From Stenotrophomonas maltophilia (GTDB lineage: Bacteria; Pseudomonadota; Gammaproteobacteria; Xanthomonadales; Xanthomonadaceae), in the NCBI RefSeq assembly GCF_006974125.1, contig NZ_CP037858.1, positions 2,294,001-2,358,000 of the forward strand: a DNA stretch of 64,000 nt, read 5' to 3'. The notes beneath the pieces are model-generated. The model was not told the origin of the DNA and made no database searches. It saw only the letters and a list, made by a program, of their open reading frames with translations. This document shows, in pieces, positions 1 to 9,118 of this stretch (positions are counted from its first letter, which is position 1; each line of letters begins with the position of its first letter). A program made the position numbers and the translations under genes.

Positions 1-254
1 TGCTGCAGAAACTCCACCTGGTGTGCGTGGCCAGCCTGCGCGAGCGCGAACTGGATGCTGTCCTCGATGATGAGGTGCAGTCGCTGGAGGACGCCGCCCA
101 GGCTGGCGCTGCGGCGCTGTACCTGCAGCAGCGCGCGAAGGCGCACGAGGCACTGCGCAGCGAGAAGGTGATGGTGCTGGACGTGACCGCCGATGCGCTG
201 CCTGCTGCGCTGGTGGAGCGCTATCTGGCAGTGAAGCGCGAAGGGTTGCTCTGA
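1..254 (+). CDS. DUF58-family protein, C-terminal fragment
   Basis: Only the last 84 codons are present; the gene enters from the left and ends with TGA at 252-254. The tail is an alpha-rich sequence (cores LRERELDAVLDD and VERYLAVKREGLL) resembling the C-terminus of DUF58 (von Willebrand A-like) proteins, which usually sit beside MoxR ATPases and membrane vWA proteins. The assignment rests on the fragment alone, so the family is probable and the function unknown. It is followed at once by a SMAG repeat cluster. Confidence 0.6.
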   Translation, partial: LQKLHLVCVASLRERELDAVLDDEVQSLEDAAQAGAAALYLQQRAKAHEALRSEKVMVLDVTADALPAALVERYLAVKREGLL

Positions 255-266
255 AACCAGCAACGG

Positions 267-376
267 TTGCCGGCCAACGGCCGGCACTACCCCCCTGCAA
301 CAACCGCCTCATCGCTCTGGTGGGTGCCAACCTTGGTTGGCACCAACCCACAGCGCCGACCAAGGTCGGCATCTAC
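267..376. repeat. composite SMAG cluster A (three palindromes)
   Basis: Three GTAG-type palindromes sit in order: 267-290 (TTGCCGGCC...CACTAC), 323-344 (GGTGCCAACC/GGTTGGCACC) and 355-376 (GCCGACC/GGTCGGCATCTAC). The order and the linker CCTGCAACAACCG recur in clusters at 5090-5230 and 14299-14439. The last unit overlaps the stop codon of the minus-strand gene at 373. Confidence 0.9.
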
Positions 377-1020
377 CAATGCAACAACCGACGCTGCAGG
401 CGCTCCACCGCACGCTGCAGCAACACCCGGTTGCGGGCCAGCTTCATCCACTGCGGCAGGCGCGAGAACATGGATCGGTGATGGCCGCGGCTTTCCCGCA
501 GTGTCGCGCTCGCGTACTCGTGCAGTGCCTGCAGATGCTCAGCGTTGTAGGCCCAGAGCAGGCCCGCGCGGGTCGGTTCAACCAGGCGCAGCGGCAATCC
601 GAAGTGCGGATCGGCAGGCTCGGCATCACGCAACGGACGCACCGAGACCGAAACATCGGTACTACGATCACATTGCGCACATCGAGCAGCGAAGGACGCC
701 GGTGCAGGGATGCCAGCGGGAACCCGGCGACGCACATGCAGCCACTGATGCCCACAGAATCCACAAGGTTGGCGGCCCAGCATGTATACCGCGCCGACCC
801 AGTCACCACTGTCCAACGCAGAACTGCAGCCGGTGCAGCGGAATCGCGCCGTCCACCGATAAGGTTTCCAGCTGGCGATCACCCAGCCGGGGGTGTCGCA
901 GCGATGGCAACGCACAGCGACGCGGTCCGCGAAGGCCTGCAGGCTGCGCCCGTCATCGAAATGCCGGCCCGGCACGGGCGTGGGACGCCCATGCCGGCCA
1001 GGCCAACGCCGCACCGTCAT
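373..1020 (-). CDS. zinc-ribbon-like protein with four CxxC pairs
   Basis: This 215-residue protein has no named function that I recognise. Four CxxC pairs (Cys38/41, 62/65, 86/89, 114/117) suggest two zinc-ribbon folds in the N-terminal half. The C-terminal half is rich in Arg, Gln and aromatic residues (HEYASATLRESRGHH), which may suit nucleic-acid or protein contact. The ATG shares one base with the stop of the upstream ygiC-like gene (TGATG), so it is probably translationally coupled as the third gene of ygiB-ygiC. Its own stop is the TAG of a SMAG GTAG head. The reading frame is convincing; the role is open. Confidence 0.7.
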   Translation of the reverse strand: MTVRRWPGRHGRPTPVPGRHFDDGRSLQAFADRVAVRCHRCDTPGWVIASWKPYRWTARFRCTGCSSALDSGDWVGAVYMLGRQPCGFCGHQWLHVRRRVPAGIPAPASFAARCAQCDRSTDVSVSVRPLRDAEPADPHFGLPLRLVEPTRAGLLWAYNAEHLQALHEYASATLRESRGHHRSMFSRLPQWMKLARNRVLLQRAVERLQRRLLHW

Positions 1021-2198
1021 CAGACGTAGATCCGCGTCGGCGCCTCATCAACGATCGCGTGCGGCACGAAGCGCGCACTGTCACGGGTAATCGCGCTGTC
1101 GTCCTCGCGAATACCGATGCCGCAGGCGTGGTCACCGATCACCCAGCTGCCGATCAGCGGATAGCCGCCTTCGAAGCGGGTGAGCGGATGCGCGCGCTGG
1201 ATGATCGCCGGGCCATCGTAGGGACCGTCGCTGCGCTGGGTACTGCCATCGGCCAGGTGCATCTCGATGTTCGCGCCTTCGCGCGAGAACAGCGGCTTTC
1301 GCACCCAGCCCGACGCCAGCGTGCTGCCGTCATCGAAGTGCGCTTCCAGCAGGTTGGGATGGCCCACGTTGCGCTGCCACAGCAACGGCAGGATGCCCTT
1401 GTTGCTCAGCACCGCCTTCCAGGCCGGCTCCAGCAGCTGCACGCCCGAGCCGGGAAGCGCGCGACCGAATTCCTCGGCCATCAGGTCTTCCAGCGGGTAC
1501 AGCTTGAACAACGTACCGATCACCGAATCATCCAGCGCGGTGAACCGGCCATCCTCGGACAACCCGATATCCTCGACGGCGATGGCCTGGCCATGCAGGC
1601 CGGCCTGCGAAGCGCAGTCGCGCAGGTAATCGACGGTGCCACGGTCTTCTTCGGAACTGCCCACCGCGCTGAAGTACAGCGGCGGCGGCAGCTGCGTGGC
1701 CAGTTCGCCGAAACGGTCGACCAGCGCTTCGTGGATCGCATTGAACTGGTCGGCGTGCTGCGGCAGGCGACCGGCGTTGCGCTGGTCTTCCAGCCACTGC
1801 CACTGGAAGAAGCTGGCCTCGAACAGCGAGGTCGGCGTGTCGTAGTTCAACTCGTACAGCTTGGCCGGACCGGTGCCATCGTAGGCCAGGTCCAGGCGGC
1901 CATAGAGATGCGGCTGGCGCTGGCGCCAGCTGTCGGCGATCCAGTCGCGGTAGTGCGACGGAATCGCCAGCTGGTCCATCAACCGTTCGCTGGCGATGAC
2001 ATCGCCCACCAGGTCCAGCGCCATCTGGTGCAGCTCGCCGCTGGGGTCTTCGATGTCCTGTTCGATCTGGCGCAGGGTGAACGCGTAGTACGCGCTTTCA
2101 TCCCAGTACGGCTGGCCGTCGATGGTGTGGAAGCGGAAACCCGCCTCTTCCGCGCGTGCCCGCCACTGGGCACGCTCGGCAATCCGGATGCGCTGCAT
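1020..2198 (-). CDS. ygiC: glutathionylspermidine synthase-like ATP-grasp protein (YgiC family)
   Basis: A 392-residue protein of the GSP_synth/ATP-grasp family, close in size to E. coli YgiC (386). It carries the N-terminal substrate-side motifs (ELNYDTPTSLFEASFFQW) and C-terminal ATP-grasp elements (LLPLLWQRN, WVRKPLFSREGANI, GSWVIGD). Homologues form a C-N bond with ATP, but YgiC lacks the amidase half of bifunctional Gss and its physiological product is not settled. I chose the ATG at 2198 because MQRIRIAERAQW matches the usual family start; the frame stays open further upstream. It follows ygiB after 7 bp and overlaps the zinc-ribbon gene by one base. Confidence 0.85.
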   Translation of the reverse strand: MQRIRIAERAQWRARAEEAGFRFHTIDGQPYWDESAYYAFTLRQIEQDIEDPSGELHQMALDLVGDVIASERLMDQLAIPSHYRDWIADSWRQRQPHLYGRLDLAYDGTGPAKLYELNYDTPTSLFEASFFQWQWLEDQRNAGRLPQHADQFNAIHEALVDRFGELATQLPPPLYFSAVGSSEEDRGTVDYLRDCASQAGLHGQAIAVEDIGLSEDGRFTALDDSVIGTLFKLYPLEDLMAEEFGRALPGSGVQLLEPAWKAVLSNKGILPLLWQRNVGHPNLLEAHFDDGSTLASGWVRKPLFSREGANIEMHLADGSTQRSDGPYDGPAIIQRAHPLTRFEGGYPLIGSWVIGDHACGIGIREDDSAITRDSARFVPHAIVDEAPTRIYV

Positions 2199-2205
2199 GG
2201 GTCGA

Positions 2206-2778
2206 TCAGCCGCCGTAGCTGCCGCTGGTGCTGCGGCGTGCGCTGGTGTTGCCGAAGCCACCACGGCTGGCGGTGACCGCACGGTTCGGTTCGCTGGCGA
2301 CCGGTGCCAGGCCGGCCTTGCCGGCGCCGATACCGCTGGCGGTGTTCAGGCCACCGCTGCCGCCCGGCGCCGGGCGCGCCCAGCCGGCGCTCTTGTCCTG
2401 GTAAGCCGGCGACGCCGCCGGCGGCTGCGGGGCGAGGCCGCCGCGGTTGCTCAGCATCTGCGACATGAAGAAGCCCATCATCATCGGGCCGATGAATGAG
2501 GTACCGGCCGAGGTGTGCTGCTGCACGCACTGCTCCGGCTTGTAATCCTTCTCGCAGGCTTCCTTGCTGGCGTACTTCGGTGCCGCATCGGCGGCCTGCT
2601 TCTGCGCTTCGGCGAAGGCATTGCGGCACGACGACGGATCGCCGGTGGCCTCGGTGCAGGCCTCCACCGAGGTGTACAGGCCTTCCTGCACCTTCACCTC
2701 CGGCTCCTTCTGGCAGGCGGTGAACAGCAGCGGCGCAGCGCTCATCAGCAGCAGCGCGGTGGTGCGGGAACGTTTCAT
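2206..2778 (-). CDS. ygiB: YgiB-like DUF1190 lipoprotein
   Basis: A 190-residue exported protein. The signal peptide ends in FTAC, with Cys22 as the likely lipidated residue, although Phe at -3 is not ideal. It contains the Cys-bearing DUF1190 core (EACTEATGDPSSCRNAFAEA and YKPEQCVQQH), then a Met/Gly stretch (GPMMMGFFMSQML) and a low-complexity Ser/Gly/Arg tail. DUF1190 genes usually precede ygiC, as here, suggesting a shared envelope function that remains undefined. The start is the ATG giving the signal peptide. Confidence 0.85.
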   Translation of the reverse strand: MKRSRTTALLLMSAAPLLFTACQKEPEVKVQEGLYTSVEACTEATGDPSSCRNAFAEAQKQAADAAPKYASKEACEKDYKPEQCVQQHTSAGTSFIGPMMMGFFMSQMLSNRGGLAPQPPAASPAYQDKSAGWARPAPGGSGGLNTASGIGAGKAGLAPVASEPNRAVTASRGGFGNTSARRSTSGSYGG

Positions 2779-2887
2779 GGCCTCATGCCCTGTCGACGGA
2801 TCAATGCCCCAATGATGCCAAATCCTGGCCAACAACCGGAATCGGCAAAGTCCGAAAGATGAACGGACTTTCATTTTCGTCGGCATT

Positions 2888-2926
2888 GGGGTCAGAGCCC
2901 ATCGCGCCGCGATGGGATCCGACCCC
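2888..2926. repeat. GGGGTC...GACCCC palindrome, copy 1
   Basis: A 39-nt inverted repeat with arms GGGGTCAGAGCCCATCGC and GCGATGGGATCCGACCCC, a few mismatches and a 3-nt loop. Similar hairpins lie at 41604, 42141, 48694 and 63426. Inner sequences differ but the GGGGTC/GACCCC ends are kept, which suggests a compensated RNA or DNA hairpin family. Confidence 0.85.
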
Positions 2927-2944
2927 GGGCGGCACACCGCACTG

Positions 2945-2968
2945 GTAGGTGCCAACCTTGGTTGGCAC
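2945..2968. repeat. SMAG palindrome (GTAGGTGCCAACC type)
   Basis: GTAG head followed by GTGCCAACC TT GGTTGGCAC, in the gap before ilvD. Confidence 0.85.
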
Positions 2969-3023
2969 ACACCCCGCGGCGCCCGGCTATGCCCGGCGTG
3001 CGCAGCCAAGTCTCCGGCAAGAA

Positions 3024-3046
3024 GCCCCCTTGTTGTTCAAGGGGGC
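3024..3046 (+). other. perfect 9-bp hairpin upstream of ilvD
   Basis: GCCCCCTTG - TTGTT - CAAGGGGGC. There is no T-tract after it, so it is not a classical terminator. It lies about 140 bp before the ilvD start, and no leader peptide rich in branched-chain codons was seen. The rest of the 2779-3186 gap holds the two repeats listed and nothing else I recognise. Confidence 0.6.
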
Positions 3047-3186
3047 GCGCCGAAGGCGCAGGGATAAGGGGAAATGCGCGGACCACCAAGCCGCTGCAAG
3101 CGGTGAAGGTGGTTGCAGCAGCAACCGAAAAAATTGGCCATGATCGGCTGACCCCCACGTCGTACGGCCCGCCCGTTCCGCCAGCC

Positions 3187-5025
3187 ATGCCCGAATACCG
3201 TTCCCGCACCTCCACCGCCGGCCGCAACATGGCCGGCGCCCGCGCCCTGTGGCGTGCCACCGGCATGAAGGACGGCGACTTCCACAAGCCGATCATCGCC
3301 ATCGCCAACTCCTTCACCCAGTTCGTACCCGGCCACGTGCACCTGAAGGACCTCGGCCAGCTGGTCGCGCGCGAGATCGAGCAGGTCGGCGGCGTCGCCA
3401 AGGAATTCAACACCATCGCCGTGGACGATGGCATCGCGATGGGCCACGACGGCATGCTGTATTCGCTGCCCAGCCGCGAGATCATCGCCGACGCCGTGGA
3501 GTACATGGTCAACGCGCACTGCGCCGACGCGCTGGTGTGCATCAGCAACTGCGACAAGATCACCCCCGGCATGCTGATGGCCGCGCTGCGCCTCAACATC
3601 CCGGTGGTGTTCGTTTCCGGCGGGCCGATGGAAGCGGGCAAGACCAAACTGTCCGAGCACAAGCTGGACCTGGTCGATGCGATGGTGGTTGCCGCCGATG
3701 ACAGCGCCTCCGATGAGAAGGTCGCGGCGTTCGAGCGCAGTGCCTGCCCTACCTGCGGCTCCTGCTCGGGCATGTTCACCGCCAACTCGATGAACTGCCT
3801 GACCGAAGCACTGGGCCTGTCGCTGCCCGGCAACGGCACCACGCTGGCCACCCATGCCGACCGTGAAGCGCTGTTCCGCCGCGCCGGCCGCCTGATCGTC
3901 GAACTCTGCCACCGCTGGTATGGCGGCGAAGACCCGAGCGCGCTGCCGCGCGGCATCGCCACCCAGGCCGCGTTCGCCAATGCAATGACCCTGGATATCG
4001 CCATGGGCGGTTCCACCAACACCATCCTGCATCTGCTGGCCGCGGCGCAGGAAGCCGAGGTCGACTTCGACCTGACCCATATCGATGCGCTGTCGCGGCG
4101 CGTGCCGCAGCTGTGCAAGGTGGCGCCGAACACGCCGAAGTACCACATCGAGGACGTGCACCGCGCCGGCGGCGTGTTCGGCATCCTCGGTGAACTGGAC
4201 CGCGCCGGCCTGCTCGAAACCAGGGTGCCGACCGTACACAGCGCCAGCCTGGCCGACGCGCTGGAACGCTGGGACGTGGTGCGCAGTGACAACGACACCC
4301 TGCATACCTTCTTCAAGGCCGGCCCGGCCGGCATCCCCACCCAGGAGGCCTTCAGCCAGGCCACGCGCTGGCCGACGCTGGACGTGGACCGCGCCGAGGG
4401 CTGCATCCGCTCACTGCAGCATGCGTACTCACTGGAAGGTGGCCTCGCCGTGCTGCGCGGCAATCTGGCCGTCGATGGCTGCGTGGTGAAGACCGCCGGC
4501 GTGGACGAGTCGATCCATGTGTTCGAAGGCCGCGCGCGCGTCTATGAAAGCCAGGACGCCGCCGTCGCCGGCATCCTCGCCGACGAGGTGCAGCCAGGCG
4601 AGGTGGTGGTGATCCGTTACGAAGGGCCGAAGGGCGGCCCCGGCATGCAGGAAATGCTGTACCCGACCAGCTACCTGAAATCGAAGGGGCTGGGCAAGCA
4701 GTGCGCGCTGCTCACTGACGGCCGCTTCTCCGGTGGCACCTCGGGCCTGTCGATCGGCCACGTCTCGCCGGAAGCGGCCAGCGGCGGTGTCATCGGCCTG
4801 GTGGAAGATGGCGATCGCATCCGCATCGACATTCCGGCCCGCCGCATCGATCTGCTGCTGGACGAGGCTGTGCTGGCCCAGCGCCGCGCCGACGCCGATG
4901 CGCGTGGCTGGAAACCGCGCGCGCCGCGCCCGCGCAAGGTCACCAGCGCGTTGAAGGCCTACGCCCTGCTCGCCACCAGCGCCGACAAGGGCGCCGTGCG
5001 CAACACCGCCCTGCTGGGCGATTGA
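3187..5025 (+). CDS. ilvD: dihydroxy-acid dehydratase
   Basis: Dehydrates 2,3-dihydroxy-3-methylbutanoate and -pentanoate to the 2-keto acids in valine and isoleucine synthesis; cytosolic and Fe-S dependent. The 612-residue length matches E. coli IlvD (616). Cluster and active-site motifs are present: [42 protein letters not shown] and the C-terminal [20 protein letters not shown]. The start [18 protein letters not shown] is the conserved family N-terminus. No strong ribosome site precedes it. It stands alone here, without other ilv genes. Confidence 0.97.
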   Translation: MPEYRSRTSTAGRNMAGARALWRATGMKDGDFHKPIIAIANSFTQFVPGHVHLKDLGQLVAREIEQVGGVAKEFNTIAVDDGIAMGHDGMLYSLPSREIIADAVEYMVNAHCADALVCISNCDKITPGMLMAALRLNIPVVFVSGGPMEAGKTKLSEHKLDLVDAMVVAADDSASDEKVAAFERSACPTCGSCSGMFTANSMNCLTEALGLSLPGNGTTLATHADREALFRRAGRLIVELCHRWYGGEDPSALPRGIATQAAFANAMTLDIAMGGSTNTILHLLAAAQEAEVDFDLTHIDALSRRVPQLCKVAPNTPKYHIEDVHRAGGVFGILGELDRAGLLETRVPTVHSASLADALERWDVVRSDNDTLHTFFKAGPAGIPTQEAFSQATRWPTLDVDRAEGCIRSLQHAYSLEGGLAVLRGNLAVDGCVVKTAGVDESIHVFEGRARVYESQDAAVAGILADEVQPGEVVVIRYEGPKGGPGMQEMLYPTSYLKSKGLGKQCALLTDGRFSGGTSGLSIGHVSPEAASGGVIGLVEDGDRIRIDIPARRIDLLLDEAVLAQRRADADARGWKPRAPRPRKVTSALKAYALLATSADKGAVRNTALLGD

Positions 5026-5035
5026 TCGCCATACG

Positions 5036-5230
5036 GTAGTGCCGGCCGCTGGCCGGCAGCCTCATCGATGTGGGCCATCGCGGTGCAGGTGCCGGCCAGC
5101 GGCCGGCACTACCCCTGCAACAACCGCCGCATCGCTCTGGTGGGTGCCAACCTTGGTTGGCACGGTACCCACAGCGCCGACCAAGGCCGGCATCTACCAA
5201 CAACGGTTGCCGGCCAGCGGCCGGCACTAC
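5036..5230. repeat. composite SMAG cluster B (five palindromes)
   Basis: Units at 5036-5058, 5090-5112, 5143-5163, 5176-5197 and 5207-5230. The last four repeat the order and spacing of cluster A and cluster C, including the linker CTGCAACAACCGCCGCATCG. The cluster fills the gap between ilvD and the next gene. Confidence 0.92.
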
Positions 5231-5251
5231 CGATCCGCTACGCTGCGCGGC

Positions 5252-6424
5252 ATGACCCAACGTCCATCTCGCCAGCCCCTCATCGATGCCCTGCGTGGGT
5301 TCGCGCTGCTCGGCGTGTTCCTGGTCAACCTGCGCTTCTTCTCGCTCGACGCGCTGATGACCGAGGCCGCGCAGCAGGCACTGCCCAGCGCGGCGCTCGA
5401 CCAGGCCATCCGCACCGGCATGGAATGGCTGGTGGACATGAAGGCAATCACGCTGTTCTCGCTGCTGTTCGGCATGGGCGTGGCGATGCAGATGGACGGC
5501 AATGCGCAGGGCAGCATGGCCGCGCACCTGCGGCGGATGGCGGTGCTGCTGGTGATCGGCCTGCTGCATTCGGTGCTGCTGTGGTGGGGTGACATCCTGC
5601 TGGTATATGCCGTGGTCGGCCTGCTGCTGCCGCTGTTCCGGCACCTGGGTGATCGCGCCCTGCTGTTCAGCGGCCTGTTCATTGCCCTGATGCTGCCTCC
5701 GCTGCTGTCGCCGTGGATACGCGAATGGGTGGCCCTGCTCACACCGCGCGCGCAGATGAACGCCGTAGCACTCGATGCGCTGGAGCACGGAAGCCTGGCG
5801 CAGGCGTGGTGGCACAACCTGCAGCTGGCGGCGTGGCTGAAGCTGAGCAACTGGGCGTTGTTGTTCTTCGTGCTCGGTCGCTTCCTGCTGGGCTACTGGG
5901 CAGGCCGTCGCGGCCTGCTGCTGCAGCCGCAGGCACATACGCCGCTGCTGCGTTCAATCGCTCTGGGCGGCCTGCTGCTGACGGCAGCGTTCCTGTGGAT
6001 CGATGCCAATGCCGATGCACTGAAGCAGGCATGGCCAGCGCTGCGTGGGGGCGTGCCCGGCTACCTGCTGCGCGTTTCGTACCGCGTTGCGCCGCTGGCA
6101 TTGGGCATCGCTGCGGCAGCGATCTTCGCCCTGCTCTATCTGCGCCCATGGGCCGGACGCGTGCTGCGCGTGTTCGTTCCGGCCGGGCGCATGGCACTGA
6201 GCAACTACCTGCTGCAAAGCGCGATCTGCGTACCGCTGTTTGCCGGCTTCGGGCTGGGCATCGGCCCGCTGCACGGGCTGTGGCCGGTGCTGCTGGTGGC
6301 TGCAGTAGTGTTCCCACTGCAACTGTGGGCGAGTGCATGGTGGCTGCGCGGCCATCGTTTCGGGCCGGTCGAATGGCTGTGGCGCAGCGCCAGCGAAGGA
6401 CAATGGCTGCCGTTGCGGCGGTAG
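5252..6424 (+). CDS. DUF418 (YeiB-like) integral membrane protein
   Basis: A 390-residue polytopic membrane protein with roughly eight to ten hydrophobic segments. The family start is RxxLIDALRGFALLGVFLVN, followed by MKAITLFSLLFGMGVAMQM and the C-terminal DUF418 signature GRMALSNYLLQSAICVPLF. The family includes E. coli YeiB; no transported substrate or enzymatic role is established. The ATG begins 22 bp after the last SMAG unit and lacks an obvious Shine-Dalgarno sequence. It converges on dinG. Confidence 0.85.
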   Translation: MTQRPSRQPLIDALRGFALLGVFLVNLRFFSLDALMTEAAQQALPSAALDQAIRTGMEWLVDMKAITLFSLLFGMGVAMQMDGNAQGSMAAHLRRMAVLLVIGLLHSVLLWWGDILLVYAVVGLLLPLFRHLGDRALLFSGLFIALMLPPLLSPWIREWVALLTPRAQMNAVALDALEHGSLAQAWWHNLQLAAWLKLSNWALLFFVLGRFLLGYWAGRRGLLLQPQAHTPLLRSIALGGLLLTAAFLWIDANADALKQAWPALRGGVPGYLLRVSYRVAPLALGIAAAAIFALLYLRPWAGRVLRVFVPAGRMALSNYLLQSAICVPLFAGFGLGIGPLHGLWPVLLVAAVVFPLQLWASAWWLRGHRFGPVEWLWRSASEGQWLPLRR

Positions 6425-6439
6425 CCACCGGAGACGCAA

Positions 6440-6491
6440 GGGATCAGATCGTTTGTGCCATTTGCGACTTAATCCCCTCCGTCCCCTTTTT
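6440..6491. repeat. GGGGACGGAGGGGATTAAG-type element, copy 1
   Basis: One full arm (CGACTTAATCCCCTCCGTCCCC, 6466-6487) followed by T7, with a degenerate left arm (GGGATCAGATCG). It lies between the converging ends of the DUF418 gene and dinG. The hairpin plus T-run could terminate the plus-strand gene. Confidence 0.75.
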
Positions 6492-8594
6492 TCAGCCGAT
6501 CACGCGCTTGAATGGCGGCAACGCGTCGATGATGCGCTTGCCGTAGCGGCGGGTCAGCAGCCGCGAATCGAGGATGACCACGCGGCCGGTATCGGTGGAG
6601 GTGCGGATCAGGCGGCCGGCGAACTGGGTCAGCGTGCGCAGCGCATGCGGAATCGCGATCAGGTTGAAGGCGTTGAGCCCGCGCCCCTCGAACCATTCAC
6701 TGAGGGTGGCGGTCTGCGGGTCGGTCGGCACCGCGAACGGCACCTGGGTGATCACCACCGTGGTGCAGGCCTCACCCGGCAGGTCGAGGCCCTCGCCGAA
6801 CGAGTTCAGCCCGAACAGCACCGAGCCCTCGCCCGCCGAGACACGGCGCAGGTGCTCGTCGATCAACCGGGTCTTGGACATCTCGCCCTGTACCAGTACC
6901 TGCTTGCGGCGCGCGGCCGACATCAGGCCGGCCACCTTCTCCATCTTCCAGCGCGAGGTGAACAGCACCATCGAGCCCTTGGCCCAGTCCAGTTCGGCAT
7001 CGAGATAGCGCGCCACTTCGCGCGGGTGGCCTTCGCGGTCGTCCGGCGTGACCGGGAACTTCGGCACGATCAGCTCGGCCTGGTTGGGCAGGTCGAACGG
7101 CGAGGACAGCGAGACCATCTCGGCCTCTTCGGGGATGCCGTTGTCGATCGCCAGCGACTGGAAATCGCCGCCACCGGTCAGCGTCGCCGAGGTCATCACC
7201 ACCGAGTCCACTTCATCCCACAGCAGCTTGCGCAGCACGTGCGCGGCCGACACCGGTGAGCCGTGCAGCACCAGGTCGCCGTCGCGGGTGGCGGTGACCC
7301 AGCGCGCCATCGGCGGTGCGCCGTCCTTGTCCTCGCGGCGCCAGGCCTGCCACAGGTTGTACTGCTGCTCGATCATCTCCAGCGCCATGCCCAGGTTGCG
7401 CTGCAGGCGCTCGCGCGCGGCATCGTCCGGCTTGCCCTTGGCCACTTGCGCGGTGGCGGCATGCGCCCAGTTGTAGAGGCTGCGGGTATCGTCGGCCAGT
7501 GCTTCGATCGGCTCGCGCCAGGCCTCGGGCAGCCGCCCGTTGGCGGCGCGCCACATCGGCTCTTCGTCCGCCGGCGCAGGCATCCACACGCGCTCGATGT
7601 GATCGCGGAACGCGCGCAGCTGCTTGGCCACGTTGCTGGCCACCTCGATCGCTTCGTTCGGCAGCAGGTTGCCGAGGCGATCCTTGTCGACCGCGCGGTA
7701 GGCGCCGGCGATCAGGATCTGCAGGCGACCGGTGCGTTTGGCCATTTCATCCAGCGCCAGGCTTGCCGCGCCCTGGTCGATCGCCACGTTGCCGATGTGA
7801 TGGCCTTCGTCCAGCACCAGCAGCATGTCCGACGGCGGTGCGATCAACGGCTGGCCGTTGTCGCTGTCGCCGATCGACAGTGCCGACAGCAGCAGCGCGT
7901 GGTTGGTGACCACGATCTGCGCATCGCGCACCGTGTTGCGTGAGCGCAGCACCGCGCACTGCGCCGAGTACGCACAGCGGCGGCCGGCACAACCCGAGGC
8001 CGGCGTGGTGATGCGGCTGCGCAGGCCGGGGCTGATGGTCTCCGGCGCGTTGTCGATGTCGCCATCCCAGGTACCGCCGGTGAAGGCATCGGTCAGGCGC
8101 TTGGCGATGTCCATCTCGATCGGCGCCAGCGGCCGATCAAACAGGGGCGCGTCATCCTCGAACATGCCGCCCTGCGAGCCCTCGCCCTGCGCCTCGGCGG
8201 CGTTGCGCGTGCACAGGTAGCGGGTACGACCCTTGGCCAGCGCCACGGTCGCTTCCAGGCCGGTGGCCTTGAGGAAGTTGGGAATATCGCGCTCGACCAG
8301 CTGCGACTGCAGCGCCACGGTGCCGGTGCTGATCACCAGCTTCTTCTTGCTGGCCAATGCGATCGGCACACCTGCGGTCAGGTAGCCCAGGCTCTTGCCG
8401 ACGCCGGTGGGTGCCTCGACGACGCCGACACCCCCACTTTTCGACAGCGCGCGCGACACCACGCCGATCATCTGGCTCTGCGAGCGGCGGGTGGAGAAGC
8501 CGGGCGTATTGGCCTGCAGCGTCGTGTACGCCTTGCGGATCGCGTCCTTCAAGGGGTCATCGAGCGTGCGCGGAGCGGCGACGGTTTCGGTCAC
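6492..8594 (-). CDS. dinG: ATP-dependent DNA helicase DinG
   Basis: An XPD-like superfamily 2 helicase, 5'-3', that acts on D-loops and R-loops. About 700 residues, like E. coli DinG (716). Walker A is EAPTGVGKSLGYLT, the DEAH-equivalent is LVLDEGHHIG, and motif VI is QFAGRLIRTSTDTGRV. The four cluster cysteines are visible: one in TRYLCTRN and three in CAGRRCAYSAQC, consistent with the regulatory [4Fe-4S] cluster. I chose the GTG at 8594 (VTETVAAPRTLDDPLK) because sequence upstream of it is not family-like. No LexA box was recognised. The stop immediately follows a REP element. Confidence 0.93.
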   Translation of the reverse strand: MTETVAAPRTLDDPLKDAIRKAYTTLQANTPGFSTRRSQSQMIGVVSRALSKSGGVGVVEAPTGVGKSLGYLTAGVPIALASKKKLVISTGTVALQSQLVERDIPNFLKATGLEATVALAKGRTRYLCTRNAAEAQGEGSQGGMFEDDAPLFDRPLAPIEMDIAKRLTDAFTGGTWDGDIDNAPETISPGLRSRITTPASGCAGRRCAYSAQCAVLRSRNTVRDAQIVVTNHALLLSALSIGDSDNGQPLIAPPSDMLLVLDEGHHIGNVAIDQGAASLALDEMAKRTGRLQILIAGAYRAVDKDRLGNLLPNEAIEVASNVAKQLRAFRDHIERVWMPAPADEEPMWRAANGRLPEAWREPIEALADDTRSLYNWAHAATAQVAKGKPDDAARERLQRNLGMALEMIEQQYNLWQAWRREDKDGAPPMARWVTATRDGDLVLHGSPVSAAHVLRKLLWDEVDSVVMTSATLTGGGDFQSLAIDNGIPEEAEMVSLSSPFDLPNQAELIVPKFPVTPDDREGHPREVARYLDAELDWAKGSMVLFTSRWKMEKVAGLMSAARRKQVLVQGEMSKTRLIDEHLRRVSAGEGSVLFGLNSFGEGLDLPGEACTTVVITQVPFAVPTDPQTATLSEWFEGRGLNAFNLIAIPHALRTLTQFAGRLIRTSTDTGRVVILDSRLLTRRYGKRIIDALPPFKRVIG

Positions 8595-8736
8595 GCCGGG
8601 AATTACCGTAGCTGGATCAGGCCGGTCATTGTCGCATGGCTGGCCACGTTCACCGCCGCTGGCACCCTGAACGGGCCAGCGACGACGCCTGGCGGCGGTC
8701 ACGGTCCGGTGGCCGGATCGCCCAAGGGCCAGATGC

Positions 8737-8760
8737 GCAGGGCATGGCCCGGCGCTGCCG
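8737..8760. repeat. GGGCATGGCCCGGCGCTGCC palindromic repeat
   Basis: A GGGC-AT-GCCC core with conserved flank GGCGCTGCCG. Sister copies lie at 43113-43142 (with a GTAG head) and 56974-56998. It ends one base before the stop codon (8762) of the next minus-strand gene. Confidence 0.65.
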
Positions 8761-8761
8761 C

Positions 8762-9115
8762 TCAGGCCGCCGGAATCGTACGGCTACGCAGCAGGCGTAC
8801 CAGTGCCCACACCAGCAGCACCACGCCGATGGCCTCGACCATCGCCAGCGCGAAATGCAGCACGCCGAGGATGGCGCCCATGCCCGAGATGGCGCTGAAG
8901 TTGCCACTGCTGACCAGCCACATCGGCAGGACACCCGCCGCCAGGCCGCCCAGGCTGGACAGCAGCAACAGCACCAGGCCGACCAGGGCGCCGGTGCGGG
9001 TGGCATCGCGCGGTGCGCCGACCACCCAGACCAGGCCGATGCATAGCGCGATCAGCACCGGCAGGCGCACGCCGACCATGCTCAGCACGGTCACCATCAA
9101 CGTTGTGCTGTCCAT
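8762..9115 (-). CDS. small integral membrane protein downstream of aroE
   Basis: 117 residues with three or four hydrophobic helices (about 5-35, 40-64, 75-108) separated by short charged loops. No family is recognised. The ATG follows the aroE stop by only 3 bp, so the two are cotranscribed, but a shikimate-pathway role is not implied by the sequence. Confidence 0.65.
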   Translation of the reverse strand: MDSTTLMVTVLSMVGVRLPVLIALCIGLVWVVGAPRDATRTGALVGLVLLLLSSLGGLAAGVLPMWLVSSGNFSAISGMGAILGVLHFALAMVEAIGVVLLVWALVRLLRSRTIPAA

Positions 9116-9118
9116 CGA

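Noticed and set aside
2945..3186. Riboswitch or leader for ilvD
   Set aside because: Only a SMAG unit and one simple hairpin are present; no known aptamer pattern or leader peptide.
5036..5230. CRISPR array
   Set aside because: The repeated units are palindromes of several types with variable orientation and conserved linkers, and no cas genes occur.
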